A DNA stretch of 64,000 nt from Ixodes scapularis (taxonomy: Eukaryota; Arthropoda; Arachnida; Ixodida; Ixodidae). The DNA lies in the NCBI RefSeq assembly GCF_016920785.2, contig NW_024609880.1, positions 51,112,296 through 51,176,295 of the forward strand, in the 5' to 3' direction. Shown here one piece after another: positions 21,876 to 32,775 of this stretch (its first letter is position 1; each line of letters begins with the position of its first letter). Below the pieces are notes generated by a model that saw only the letters and a program-made list of their open reading frames with translations, was not told the DNA's origin and made no database searches. The position numbers and the translations under genes were made by a program.

Positions 21876-22499
21876 CTGAATTGGTGGATAGGTCACGTGA
21901 CTCCAATTTCCACACTAAATTTAGCAGCGAGTGACCTGCGTTGCCGTCGCTCTCGTGGAAAACTTTTTGATATTATGATGAGATCAATTATAGTTGTACA
22001 ACATAACAAGTTTACGGGAAAAAATCCCAGTAAAAACATTGTTTCTAACCTTTTATTACTGACACACAGTGGCTCTGTTCTTTTTTCCATAGGACATACC
22101 ACGCACAGTGAACACAAAGCGTCACCATTAAGGAATTTTATTATTTGTAACTTCATAAAAAAAAAATTCTTCTTCAGCCTTTTTTCTTTCAGTGTCTTCA
22201 AACGCTCCTGTTTCGCCATCCTGTCGTTGTTGAGCGCCTTCGTATAAAATCGAAAACGCAGAAGTACATAATACTTTATAACTCCTGTTGTTATAGTGTG
22301 TTCATGTATTTGGCAATTCCTAACGTAGGAAACTCTACTTTCAACAAAAAGGAAAAGTCCTAAATGCTCCTGGAGTGGAGCTTGTGTGAGCTGAAATATG
22401 CTGTAAAACTATCTTCAAGGAGAGTTATAGGGTTTCTCAGACGGCCAGATAGGTACATCTAACCTCCATTGTCAAAGGGGGCTGTAAATGACGAAACTT

Positions 22500-23090
22500 T
22501 ATCCTGTTCTATGGTGGTGTTCTGGTCAGTTTGCAGGAAGGATACACAAAGCTCACATGAAGTCTTTTTCGCTGTCTTCCTGACATATCCAGCAATGTAG
22601 TAAATAAGCAAGTCGTTGCTTTTTTTCTGTTACATAAGCACTGTGATGTTTCTTCTGCGTCATTAAGCTTTCCTTTGTTGATCAGGCCGTCCAATATGTC
22701 TATCGCCCGCTGCTTGATACAACGTTTGAAATGAGAGAACTGGTCGATTCTGAGAAGCAGTTGCCTAACTTGGGTGGCTTGGCTATAGCCTATAGGTTGT
22801 AAAATGCGCGTGCATTGACCGTGATTAAAACTGGGCAGCAAAAGGGCGATCGTTTGCGCCAGATGATTGTCGAACGACGCCAAACAGGTTCTCAAGCCTG
22901 TCCTGGCTCAAATTCGCCGTCATTATATAATTAAACCCGACTGTGTTAATGTAGTCAAGCAGATGTGGCGTGCTTTCAATTGTTACACGTAGTGCTGCAC
23001 TGAAACTCGGGAAGCCACCCACAGTAGCTTTCGATCGCATGGCTTTCCCATTTTCTCAGGTACTCCAGGAACTCTTTTAAAAACTGGTAG
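22500..23090 (-). pseudogene. P-element/THAP9-like transposase C-terminal fragment
   Basis: On the minus strand, FLEYLRKWES, then SAALRVTIESTPHLLDYI, then NLSQDRLENLFGVVRQS (about 23085-22850) match the conserved C-terminal block of P-element and THAP9 transposases. In that block the LSQD-LE--FG-VR motif closes the RNase H-like fold. A frameshift near 23040 and another near 22860 split the frame; the following 22895-22509 frame is Leu/Arg rich with no clear domain. No THAP zinc finger is found here. A P-like N-terminal fragment on the same strand lies at 31345-32320. Confidence 0.75.
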
Positions 23091-23094
23091 TTTG

Positions 23095-23860
23095 GCCGGC
23101 TAACATACGAAGCTGCCTTTGGGAATCGCGAGGACATTACCCTAATAACTTTGTTTATTCTCTTGACAAAACTTTCTGTTGGTTATATTGAGCAACATAC
23201 GGGTTCTAGCATCGAGCAGTAAAGAAAAAGTCCTTTTACAACTTCGTCACCAAATAACTGGAAAGCTGGTGCAACCCTCATTTTCTCGAAATAGTTGGGG
23301 CTCACATATAAACACGAATTATGGAAGGCATCAATTAAAAAAAAAAACAAAAAAAAACGGGTTTTTTAAGCTTTTGGTATAGGGCGAATGTGCGCGCGAC
23401 CCTCTGGAGTGTTGAAGCCCTTTGCTATGAAGGCGCTCCTCACATTTTTTAGTAAGTGGGGAAAATCGGACAGGAAGTGCAGCTGGTGCATGCACTTGTC
23501 TCACAGGGTGAGGGGTCATGTTCCTTTCGCTGTACCTACAAAAATAGAAACCAGCTTGCTACACTGTACTGACCGGTGAAAGCAGAAAATAGTGCATTTC
23601 ATCCCTAGAATTGTACCTGCCAAAGAGCCTCTACATTGATCTGTTCCAGCTCGCTGCAACACAGGCGACGAAGCCTGCCAAGGTTATGATTATAATGCAT
23701 TCAAAATGCAAAGGTGCGCACCAGTCACCTAGCTGTGTTTGGAGATTTGAGTATGTCTTTTGTTCCCCTTGTTCCCCTTCTCCAGGGATTATTATTGTCA
23801 TGGCCTGTCAGCTTTAACATTTCCATGTGAAGAAAACACACCAAGGACCTGAGTCCACTG
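23095..23860. other. No gene recognised
   Basis: A-rich run at 23336-23357. No domain noted. Confidence 0.4.
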
Positions 23861-24434
23861 ACTTAAAGGAGCTGTGCAATGATTTTAACGTTGAAAGAAT
23901 TGGCACCTTCTGCATTTGACATTGTTTATCTTGTCACAAAGAACAGAAAACACACATCTTTCCTTCGAAATGTTGCGATTCCGCCACATAATCGCGAGGC
24001 AAAAATGAGAGTATTACCCGACCTGCAGCCACGAGCGGCGGCCATGAGAATCACCCGGCATGACGTCAATGGGATCTTGTAGAAAGATAGCAAGTTGTGC
24101 GAATACCTGCTCGATAAAAGGTAACTTTTTTATAAATCTTGTCGTTCCAACATAAATATAAATGCGTCAAAAACCTGGTATCAGCGACAAAAACTTTTAT
24201 TATACGGAGTTTTAGTGGCGTCATCTATTCTAGATCCACAAAACCGTCAGCTCTATCTGCTACCGCAAACAGCCGCCAGAAGCCGGAGGGGGAGAGGGAC
24301 AGAGCCCGGACGGTTATGGCCGGACCCCGGATGAGGCTGTCACCCTTTCACCAGATTTTTCACGCTGCGCCCGCCAGCACGTGGTCACGGGGTCGCGAGC
24401 GGATGAGTTATCGCTGCTCACGGATGGCTCTAGA

Positions 24435-24500
24435 GCAGGGGTCTCAAACACTCGGCCCGCGAATCGCTGGGACGCGGCCCGCAGGCAACCGGCTACGAGT
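24435..24500 (+). mobile_element. hAT-like terminus, single end
   Basis: caggggtctcaaacactcgg followed by cccgcgaatcgc-gggacgcggcccgcag has the form of many animal hAT termini. The 8 bases before it are ctctagag, and no second end with that duplication was found nearby. Confidence 0.4.
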
Positions 24501-25193
24501 CCTGGTTTCCATGTTTCTAGCGCTATGCCATGCTCCATGATGACCTCATCTCATCACTTCATTTTAGCTCGAAAAGCAGCTCTGCTCTTTTAACGTATTC
24601 AGATAGTTTATACTTATGTGTGATAATTTACCCTTTGTTCCGCTTTATTTTTTGCTTCCCAGCTTTTCGTAATGCACAGCAGTTTCCGCTGCTAGGCTGT
24701 AGGCGCGAGCTATTCGTTTAAGGATGCCTCTCGGCTGCGCGACCTCTCGATCAGCAGGAGCAACTGCCAAAGAAAAGTTACAAACTCAAAATGCTCAAAT
24801 TTGAAAAAAAAAAAAAATCACTATTAAAAGACAAGTGTGGGTGTTGCAACAGAAATCGACCGGAAAGCAAGAACTATGAAATCATTGGATTATTTTTAAG
24901 AGACATGTTGAGCTTGGTTAATTCCTGAGGGAATTGAGCAACGGGAACGACAGCCTACTTGCTCTCTTGTTCTATTAATTACGCCAGCACGTTGACGGTG
25001 TAGTGTCTTCGTATTTCATGTTATCACATCTGTTCGGTGCCCTAAGTAATCCTGAGTAAATCTTTATTTTCAGTTCGCTGTTCATCCTCTCGTTGTCTTC
25101 ATTCGTGACATTATAAACAAATGAGATCTTAAGAGGTCACTGGCAAGCAACTTTGAGTTTCCAAAACATAAAGCACCGAGGTCTGTTCTGCCC

Positions 25194-25194
<1 letters not shown>

Positions 25195-25226
<32 letters not shown>
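25195..25226. repeat. Poly(C) tract, 32 nt
   Basis: Inside the piggyBac-type element; the apparent polyproline frame is a by-product. Confidence 0.95.
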
Positions 25227-25229
<3 letters not shown>

Positions 25230-25522
25230 TACCCTCTTACGATGGCCCTCGGCCACCCCGGCGTGGGCTATCTGGCCCCCACACTCGTATGAGTCTGAAA
25301 CTAGAGAGAGAGCTTCACCGGAACCCCGCGCGACCCCCATTGACGTCACAGCGCACGTTACTCGGAAGAGGATGAAGCAGTTGAGAGGTGCCGAAAACCT
25401 TAACCTTTGTCCATCATGCAAGCAAAAGCGTCTTTTTTTTTTTTTTTTGCTTTAGAAAGGTCGGGACACCAACTCCCAAATTATTTAAGAAAAGCACTGA
25501 AACTGTTGCACAGCTCCTTTAA

Positions 25523-25720
25523 AGGGGCCCTGCAACGACTTTTTGACTGGTTTTTAATTTGCACCGAACCTGAGCGCACTGAACATAGTAACTTAGTGAA
25601 ACTTTTATTTTCTTGAATTCTGATTTATTTTAAAAGTTATAGGCATATTAAAATTACAAGAAACGGGCAAAAAATAACCTCCTTTATGACATCCTTGGTC
25701 CTGGCTGGGGTGGCAGTCAG
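25523..25720 (+). mobile_element. Second TTAA-type element end
   Basis: AGGGGCCCTGCAACGAC begins right after the shared TTAA at 25519-25522, in the style of the neighbouring terminus. No matching right end was found, so it is truncated, perhaps by the G25 tract at 25726-25750. Confidence 0.45.
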
Positions 25721-25821
25721 CTAGTGGGGGGGGGGGGGGGGGGGGGGGGGTAGTGAGCTCAGCGAGCGCTCACGGCTGCCGCACTCTATGTCGACGGCTC
25801 GAGAGGGCGCCACTAAAGCAT

Positions 25822-26605
25822 GTGCAGGATGGAGACATGGGATGGGCGTCATTTGAGAGCAGGGAAGCGGTGAGCAAGATAGAATTTGAGGATAGGTTGA
25901 GGCAAATGGATGGGGCAGCAATGGGCACGAAAGGTTTTCAGCTATTTATACATGAGGAGCAGAGACACAAAGTGGAGACAGCGCACTAGGAAATTAAGAG
26001 GAAAGTTTTTGGGCTATAGCGAAGATACGGAAGAGCAAGTCTCAGTTAAGAACAAAGTTAAGGCCACAGAAAGAGATCGGTGGCTAGAGGGAATGCAGAC
26101 AAAGACGGCTCTGGAAAGCTATAGATTAAACAAAACAGTTATTGCCAAAGAAAGCATTTATGACAATTCTAGGGGAAGCTCATTGTTGTTTGAGGCGAGG
26201 ACGGGTGTTCTGCGAACCACAACATACAGAGTGAAGTACCAGGAAATGGATGCAGTGTGCACTGTTTGTGGAGAGGAGGACGAGACGGCTGAGCACTTGA
26301 TACTCTACTGTAAAGGGCTTCACCCTATGCCTACCGAAGACAACATAGATTTAATAAGGTCATTGGGTTTTAGAGACAGCGAAGGGAGAGTGGATTTCAA
26401 AACGGTAGAGATTACCAAGCAAATATTAAGTGAATGGTGGCAGAAATCGAGAGAAAACTAGGTATTTCCTTATTCACTGATGGCAAGGAGGCTTCATAGC
26501 CTCACTTTCTTTGCTTAAATGGTAAAACAAAATGACTAGGTGGCGTAAGCTACCGCCCGATCCAAAGGGCTCAGCCGTATTCATCCATCCATCCAGGATA
26601 GGCTG
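25822..26605 (+). pseudogene. LINE 3' end: RT C-terminal region with CCHC knuckle
   Basis: A 5'-truncated non-LTR element. It starts near atggagacatgggatggg (MGWASFE-REAVSKIEFEDRLRQMD) and continues after a frame change at about 25905 as a 183-codon frame to 26461. Near its end is a zinc-knuckle-like C-x2-C-x8-H-x4-C (CTVCGEEDETAEHLILYC), common in LINE ORF2 C termini. It is followed by a 3' UTR with ggtggcgtaagctaccgccc and a catc repeat tail (26580-26598). The frame is unusually open for its age, but the RT core is absent. Confidence 0.75.
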
Positions 26606-26609
26606 AATG

Positions 26610-26900
26610 AAGCGGGCCGCCAGGGCGGCTCGCATTGCATTTGCTGCGCGACTAAACACTAATTCGGTATGACACTTCATTGCTCACAAACGGCAGCCAA
26701 CACGGGGTAAAAATCAGTTCCGAACGGTTCGAACGGGAGCCATTTCGCGCTAGCAAATCGCCAAACGGCCAAACCGCAAGCCAAACCTGCTTGCCGAAGG
26801 CCTTGGGAACGCTCGGAACCGGCCGGATCCTCGAGCTCATACGACCGCAGCGCCGCCGCGTACACCCGGGACCTTTCCGTGTAGGCGCCTGATCCCACTA
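26610..26900. other. Unassigned; minus-strand frame of 89 codons
   Basis: A minus-strand frame (26946-26677, SRVYAAALRSYELEDPAGSE) overlaps repeat edges. I do not recognise it and cannot tell a gene from chance. Confidence 0.25.
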
Positions 26901-26904
26901 CCCC

Positions 26905-27775
26905 TTTCCACAGTTTAGAAGTCGTTTTGTGCGACACAAGGGACACTCACAAGCGAGTAGACACGGACAAGCGCAACTTTCAACTAGTTTATTCGTACTC
27001 GATCGACCACGAACATCCAGAAAGAGCATGCGCAATACGCTACATAGAAGGGAACAGAAAACAGATAGAAAATTCACCCACCAAGACACATTCCCCTATA
27101 GTCTTTATCACACCGCAAACCCGGATTAAAACTGGACTTCACTCTCAAACAAAGAAACCGAGGTATCGCTAACACCAATCACATTCCTTCTTTATATAAA
27201 ACGCTTCCATTAGTTCTCTGCCTGTGCTATCTTTGCTTCTACCCGATCTCTTGAAATAGCGCCCCACACCCACAGTCCGCACAGTGAGTTGGCAAGTGTG
27301 CATTGCCTTTATTCCCGATTGACAATTCATGTTCCCGTGCGCGGTCATTAAAACAGTGTCCAGTTTGACCAATATATACTTTCCCACACGAAAGCGGAAT
27401 CTCGTATACCACCGCTGTGGCACAATCCACAAACGGTCGGGCGTTCTTTTTGTTGCAGCTACTCGTCTTCTCTCTTCCCGAGGAAATCCTCGGACAAAGG
27501 CCCACAAGCTTGCGTGACGCAAACAACACGAAAGGTACATTGTACCTATTCGCTACCTTCTTGAGGTTGTGGGACACTTAATGTATATATGGCACTACTT
27601 CTGGTCTACACTTTCTTTGTGGCGTCTCTGGCCGCGTCCTCTGCTTTACTTTGGTCTTCTGGAGCAACGTCTCAGCAACCGCCTGAATGACCGAGCAGGA
27701 GAAACCGGCAGACTTCAGCGTGGCTACCTGATCATTAAAGCTTCTGTGCATAGAGCGTGGGCCACGACTTCCTGA
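26905..27775 (-). pseudogene. Penelope-like element, minus-strand copy (GIY-YIG part)
   Basis: Reading right to left: a fragment of the RT tail, a linker, then a GIY-YIG endonuclease block (VVYEIPLSCGKVYIGQTG at about 27410-27360) and HELSIGNKGNAHLPTHC with a Cys/His cluster. Penelope-like elements fuse an RT to a C-terminal GIY-YIG nuclease that nicks the target. The copy is 5' truncated at about 27775, where it meets the plus-strand copy head to head. It carries the uninterrupted form of the site (gatcaggtagcc) that is split in the plus copy. Confidence 0.85.
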
Positions 27776-27779
27776 TTTT

Positions 27780-30005
27780 TTTGGCGCACGTTGATCGAAA
27801 CTTAGCCAACCACTTTGTCGATGGCGGTGTCTTGAAGGTTTTTAGATACGTTGACGATTTTTTTAACCCTTTGAAAAAAACACCTGCTTAGTTATGACGA
27901 CTCTGTAGACGAGATTTTAACCGCCTTTCTTGGTTATGGGTTGGGCCTGTCCTTTACACATGAGCTTCCGACCCATGACTCACACCAGTTCCTGGATATA
28001 AAACTGATGTTAAAATGTAATCATTTATGCTGGTGTTATAGCCCTCGAGGGTGCTGCTGCCGTATGACTCGGCTCACTCAAAAACTGTTAAGCGATCCAT
28101 CGCCTCCCTCTGCTTGGGGTCCGCCCTCAGGAAGTCGTGCTCACACTCTATGCACAGAAGCTTTAATGATCAGGGCCCGTTTGCTCGAAGCGCTAACCGC
28201 GGCTAAAGTTAGCCGCAGTATACCTAGGAGAGGGATTTTGAGATCACGTGACTGGCTCGGTAGGGATGCGGGGAAACATGGCGTTGCCCCAGTGAGTGAG
28301 CGCCGGTCGCTTTGGAACTAATATGTCGTTATAGCTGCAATATCGGGCGCGTTAGTCAGCAACGAATAATGCAGGAGGTTTTCGCTTTGCCTTACCTCAC
28401 TTAAACCGCAAAGCATGGGCAATGACATCGCCGCATTTTTTAGGTAGTGTTTCGATTCTGGGCATTCCTAAGCCTAAATGAACGCGATAATTGTCGGCAT
28501 GGCAACGTCTTTGGAAAGCGGATTGTTGATAGCACACAAAAGCAGACAGCGTCCCAACAGACCTTTTTTCTAAATTATCCAAGCGTCGCGAGGAGAACGC
28601 TGGAAGTGCAAATTCCACGGTTCACGCGCGCTGGCCTTCCTCTTATAAAAGATTTGAAGTAAAACATCATAATAAGGCGTTAACGAACGCGCGTGCAAGG
28701 CAAAATTTGTTTTAAACTTTTTGCTTTAGAACGGTTACTACTGCAGACGCCAGCACATGCGACGCGTGCGACTACAGTCGTAGCATGCACCTCGGTGCTT
28801 GGATAATTTAGAAAAAAGGTCTGTTGGGACGCTGTCTGCTTTTGTGTGCTATCAACAATCCGCCTTCCAAAGCCGTTGCCATGCCGTTAATTATCGCGTT
28901 CATTTAGGCTTAGGAGTGCCCAGAATCGAAACACTATCTAAAAAATGCGGCGATGTCATTGCCCATGCTTTGCGGTTTAAGTGAGGTAAGGCAAAGCGAA
29001 AGCCTCCTGCACCATTCGTTGCTGATTAACACGCCCGATATTGCAACCACAACGACATATTAGTTCCAAAGCGAGCGGGGCTCACTCACTGGGCCACCGC
29101 CATGTTTACCCGCATCCCTACCGAGCCAGTTACGTGACCTCAAAATACCCCTCCTAGGTACTGCGGCTAACTTTAGCCGCGGTTAGTGCTTCGAGCAAAC
29201 GGGCCCAGGTAGCCAGGCTGAAGTCTGCCGGTTTCCCCTGCTCGGTCATTACGGCGGTTGCTGAGACGTTGCTTCAAAAGACCGAAGTAAAGCAGAGTAC
29301 GCGGCCAGAGCCGCCACAAAGAAAATGTAGACTAGAAGTGGTAAGAGTCCCACGGCCTCAAGAAGGTAGCGAATAGGTACAATGCACCTTTCGTGTTCTC
29401 TGCGCCACGCAAGCTTGCGGGCCTTTGTCCGAGGATTTTCTTGGGAAGAGAGAAGACGAGTGGCTGCAAGAAAAAGCACGCCCGACCATTTGTGGATTGT
29501 GCCACAGCGGTGGTATACGAGATTCCGCTTTCGTGTGGGAAAGTATATATCGGTCAAACTGGACCGCGCACGGGAACATGAATTGTCAATCGGGAATAAA
29601 GGCAATGCACACTTGCCAACTCACTGTGCGAACTGTGGGTGTGAGGAGCTTTTTCAAGAGATCAGAATCTTGGGTAGAAGCAAAGATAGCACAGTCAGAG
29701 AACTGATGGAAGCGTTTTATATAAAGAAGGGACGTGACTGTGTTAGCGATACCCCGGTTTCTTTGTTTGAGAGTGAAGTCCAGTTCTTATTCGGGTTGCT
29801 GGTCTGATAATGACTATCGGGGAATGTGTCTTGGTGGGTGACTTTTCTATCTGTTTTCTGTTTCCTTCTATATAGCGTGCTACGCATGCTATTCCTGGAT
29901 GCTCGTGGTCGATCGAGCTCGAATAAACAGTTGAAAGTTGCGCTTGTCCGTGTCTACTCGCTTGTGATTGTCCCTTGTGTCGCGCAAAAAACTTCTAGAC
30001 AGCAT
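27780..30005 (+). pseudogene. Penelope-like element, plus-strand copy, split by a Harbinger-like insertion
   Basis: Starts with the RT catalytic block (VFRYVDDFFN at about 27835-27865), then GLSFTHELPTHDS-QFLDIKL (27941-) and a segment reading HSMHRSFNDQ in the frame of the element (to 28173). After the 28174-29205 insertion it resumes at gtagccaggctgaag (VARLKSAGFP), then the GIY-YIG block (about 29508-29566) and the Cys/His tail to about 29810. It has stops and frameshifts, including loss of about 15 bp after the GIY-YIG motif relative to the minus copy. The 5' end of the element is missing. Confidence 0.85.
28174..29205. mobile_element. PIF/Harbinger-like element with 410-bp TIRs
   Basis: Arms 28174-28584 and 28797-29205 are inverted copies (ends ggcccgtttgctcgaagc / gcttcgagcaaacgggcc) around a 212-bp unique centre. 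Flanking CAG at 28171-28173 and 29206-29208 is a 3-bp duplication. Removing the element plus one CAG restores the sequence seen in the sister copy at about 27730. GG(G)CC termini with 3-bp duplications suit PIF/Harbinger. No transposase; the frames in the arms are mirror images. Confidence 0.85.
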
Positions 30006-30056
30006 CGTGAACCAACTAGGCCAACAACAAGTTTTAATTTAATTTACCCCTTTCTA

Positions 30057-30374
30057 GTGTGAGGGGTGCGGGCTATGCGTGCGACGGCTATGCAAAGAAC
30101 ATAGGCGCTCGCGCGCCACACACCGTGCTGGGCACGGAGTTCATGCCCTGCCCAACGGGTGGCTCATCAAGGCATTGTTGCTCACGGGGGACAATGCGAT
30201 GGGACAGCAGAGCGTGCGCCAGGCCGGACACGAGCGAGAAGAAGGAAGTTAGGACTCAAACGGTTGGAAAATAGCTCGGTGAGTGAATTTATGTAGAATA
30301 AACCCCTTGACCCTAACACTAGTATGCGCTGTCTTTTCCACCGCTTGGTGTGGCGGGTTTATAAACTGCATTTG
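30057..30374 (+). mobile_element. Possible solo LTR
   Basis: Begins tgtgaggggtgcgggc and ends tataaactgca (TG..CA), with an AATAAA at about 30298 (agaataaacccctt). No target duplication or internal region was identified, so this is tentative. Confidence 0.3.
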
Positions 30375-30710
30375 TTTCTTTTCTGATATAAAATACTGAA
30401 CAAAAACTACTTTCATAAATAAATTAAACGGTTTGCGCCACTTATATTTTGTATTTCTACTAAAAAAAAAAAAAAAAAAAAAACTTAGCTGCTCTGACCA
30501 GTAGTAAGGCCAGGATCAAAAACGTCACGATGTCGTCACATATATCGTGCGCTTTCGGCACCGCGGGTCGACCCTGTAGGTGGAGGAGGTTTCGACGGCG
30601 TCCGGTTATATGACGCACTGATATTTAGTTACTCTCTCCGTGCCCGCTGGCTTGCCCGAACCCCCAGAGATGTGGAAACCGCAAAAAGGTAGACGCTTAA
30701 ATATCATTGT
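30375..30710. other. No gene recognised
   Basis: A run of about 22 A at 30462-30483 may mark a retroelement tail. Confidence 0.4.
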
Positions 30711-30715
30711 AGGGC

Positions 30716-31260
30716 CTTTTTAAAGGGGTACTCCGCCGTTTTCTTCATAGACACCGATTTGCCTAACTTGCTAAACACACCAACAAACATCGCTGAAATA
30801 GTAACCCAAATATTTGGCCAAAATAACTTTTTTTTTCGCGAAGTTATAGAATTTGCAATTTTGGTCCTCAACATGTTTTTCAAAGTGAAAAGCTCTACTG
30901 GCAACATAGAAAAAGTGACGTCATGGGAAGGCAGGGGTTCACTCTTTGGGCTGTAGATTTGGTTCCCAACTGATTACAAACAGTTTCATAGTGTCAAATG
31001 AATGCTTTGGAAGGTCGCTCCAGCTCCCGCGCAGCAGCACGAAACAAATGCTCGGTGTATAGTTCATTTTTAGACACCCCGCTCGAACCGCAAGCCTGCC
31101 ATCCCGTGACGTACACGGCAATGAAAATGCGGGTATATTTGAATCTTGGTAACTATTTTGAATTTCCCGAATGTGATACTGAATAGCATACCGGAAAGAG
31201 TAAAGGATGGCGGTTTCGAAAATATATTTAGGTGGGGATGCTCAAAAAATCGCCGGAGTT
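30716..31260. repeat. Dispersed element with TTTAAAGGGGTACTCCGCC end
   Basis: The left end ttaaaggggtactccgccg is of the TTAA-plus-AGGG type seen elsewhere in the window; a degenerate inverted partner (cgccggagt) may lie at about 31250. Non-coding, with cacgtgac-free AT-rich body. Confidence 0.45.
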
Positions 31261-31344
31261 GAAAACAGAAGACAATAAATGAAAGTTTTGTTTCATGCCT
31301 GCAAAGCAGCACAGTAAATGCAATAGCGGAATTGAATCACTTAC

Positions 31345-32320
31345 CTTGAAAGGTTGGAAGAGAACAACCATCCCGTGATCACGAACTTGCCCCTTCTGTT
31401 ATTCTGGAGTAAACTGTGTGAGGTCAACGAATCCCTCTAAGTCACCTAAAGATACAGGACAAATGTTAGGTACACGGCACAGAAAAACACTATAGCGGTG
31501 AAGAGCCACAAATTATAAGAACAGGTTCTCACCAGTTGACTTGACATCCAAGTGCTCTGAAATCTTCATCTCATCGAACACAATGCCTCCATGGCATGCG
31601 AACTTGGGCATACATTTCATCTTCTCAGAAAGGGCATCTAATATTTTTTGGTTAAAACCAAAGCCGTCTCTGAAACCGAGAATCCTCTTTTGCAGGCACG
31701 TCAGTACAGGCAGGGCAAGTATTGTGCGTCGTCTAATGTGTTCATAGTGTCTCAGACTCTTCATGCGCATTTCAAGCAGCCACTCATTCGTGCCTTGCGT
31801 GCCCTTTGCAGACTTACGTCTGGCAAGCTGCTGTTTCAAAGGCAGAGGCGCTCATTTTTTTGTTGAAAGTCTGTTTTCGACAGCTGCTCGTTCTCATTTT
31901 TTATGCTCTCAACAGCATTCTGTGCTTTTGTCAATTTCCTCTTCATTAACCGTGAAGCTGATTTTTTTGCATTGATGATTCTTTTCTTCCTGGAGGTTAC
32001 ATTTTGGCTCAGTTTACGCATATACGGTGATACCTGCACACTAAGCAGGGCGATTCAGAAATCAGAGAGCATTTTGCTGAAAAGTAGCTCCCATTGAAAC
32101 AAGCAAAAGCTTTTGTCATAGGCCTCAGACCATAGCCGGGACACAGCTGCATGCTTCCGATCTCGTGCAATAAGACTTCGACGTCATTTGCGCTGCTTAC
32201 ACTTTGATTTTTGAATTCCTGTCCACGAAGATACTGTTGCTTTTGGAGTTGAGCCCTGTGGACCGGCAAAATCAAGCACAATGCGACGGCTCATGTGCAA
32301 AATACTTAGAGCACCTTCGT
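31345..32320 (-). pseudogene. P-element-like transposase fragment with a visible intron
   Basis: On the minus strand, one exon (about 32320-31534) carries a basic coiled stretch (RKKRIINAKKSASRLMKRK) and the segment HGGIVFDEMKISEHLDVKSTG, where FDEM is the expected first catalytic Asp region of P-type transposases. It ends at a donor (ACTG|gtgaga). A second exon, 31445-31345, follows ctgtatctttag and reads DLEGFVDLTQFTPE, a stop, then HGMVVLFQPFQ before another donor (gtaagt). The block order matches P/THAP9 transposases. Frameshifts near 32010-32040 and the in-frame TAA show it is dead. No THAP finger seen. Confidence 0.75.
31446..31533 (-). other. 88-bp intron in the P-like transposase
   Basis: GT (gtgagaacctg) to AG (ctgtatctttag). 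Splicing joins ACTG to GTGAC in phase, giving GDLEGF. Small introns are usual in P elements. Confidence 0.65.
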
Positions 32321-32324
32321 CACT

Positions 32325-32770
32325 CAAATGGCAATGAGCAAAGATTATTTGATCTGTGTTGCCGTCGAGGTTGATCTTTGCAGCCAGCCGCCATCCCGCC
32401 CATCCGCCGGAACGTCGTACGTCGTTGGCGGCGTAACGTATCTGTGGCAGAGTAAACGCATCACAAAAAGTGATCTGGATACGTTATTGGTCGAAACTTA
32501 CCTTCACGTATTGTAGTGTCACAGAATCCACTTATTTTGCACCGCAACCGTAGCAGGGTTTGAATAGGTTCGACAAAGCCTTCGCGCAGCAGACGGCAGA
32601 GGCGGTGCGGTACAAAGCAGAGGGATGAAAAAAGGGGCAGACTATTCGGTTCTGGAATGCTCGAACGTTGTTGCTATGGTATGGTAACCTGCGCCTGCTC
32701 GCGTATGCCACGTGGTAGCGGGAGGAAAGACGATGGGAGGGGCGCACCGAGTACCAGACTTGGGAAGTGA
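32325..32770. other. Unassigned
   Basis: A minus-strand donor-like cgtgaag|gtaagt lies at about 32499 but no coding exon is recognised. It might be the 5' part of the P-like element. Confidence 0.35.
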
Positions 32771-32775
32771 TCCGT

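Larger units (their letters stand above)
23867..25518. mobile_element. piggyBac-type non-autonomous element, 1.65 kb
   Basis: The ends AGGAGCTGTGCAA and ttgcacagctcct are exact inverted repeats, each next to a TTAA (23863-23866 and 25519-25522). A TTAA duplication is the hallmark of piggyBac insertion. No transposase frame is visible. The right TTAA also abuts another element end (25523). Nested inside are a hAT-like terminus (about 24435) and a C32 run. Confidence 0.8.

Noticed and set aside
25910..26461. Host zinc-finger protein of 183 codons
   Set aside because: The knuckle and its context match LINE ORF2 C termini, and a LINE 3' tail with catc repeats follows directly.
28397..28984. Pair of matching proteins (73 and 61 codons) in 28397-28984
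   Set aside because: They are the two TIR arms of one Harbinger-like element read on opposite strands.
22500..32320. Domesticated THAP9-like host gene
   Set aside because: The exons have frameshifts and an in-frame stop, and the blocks are separated by young insertions. A pseudogene is the simpler reading.
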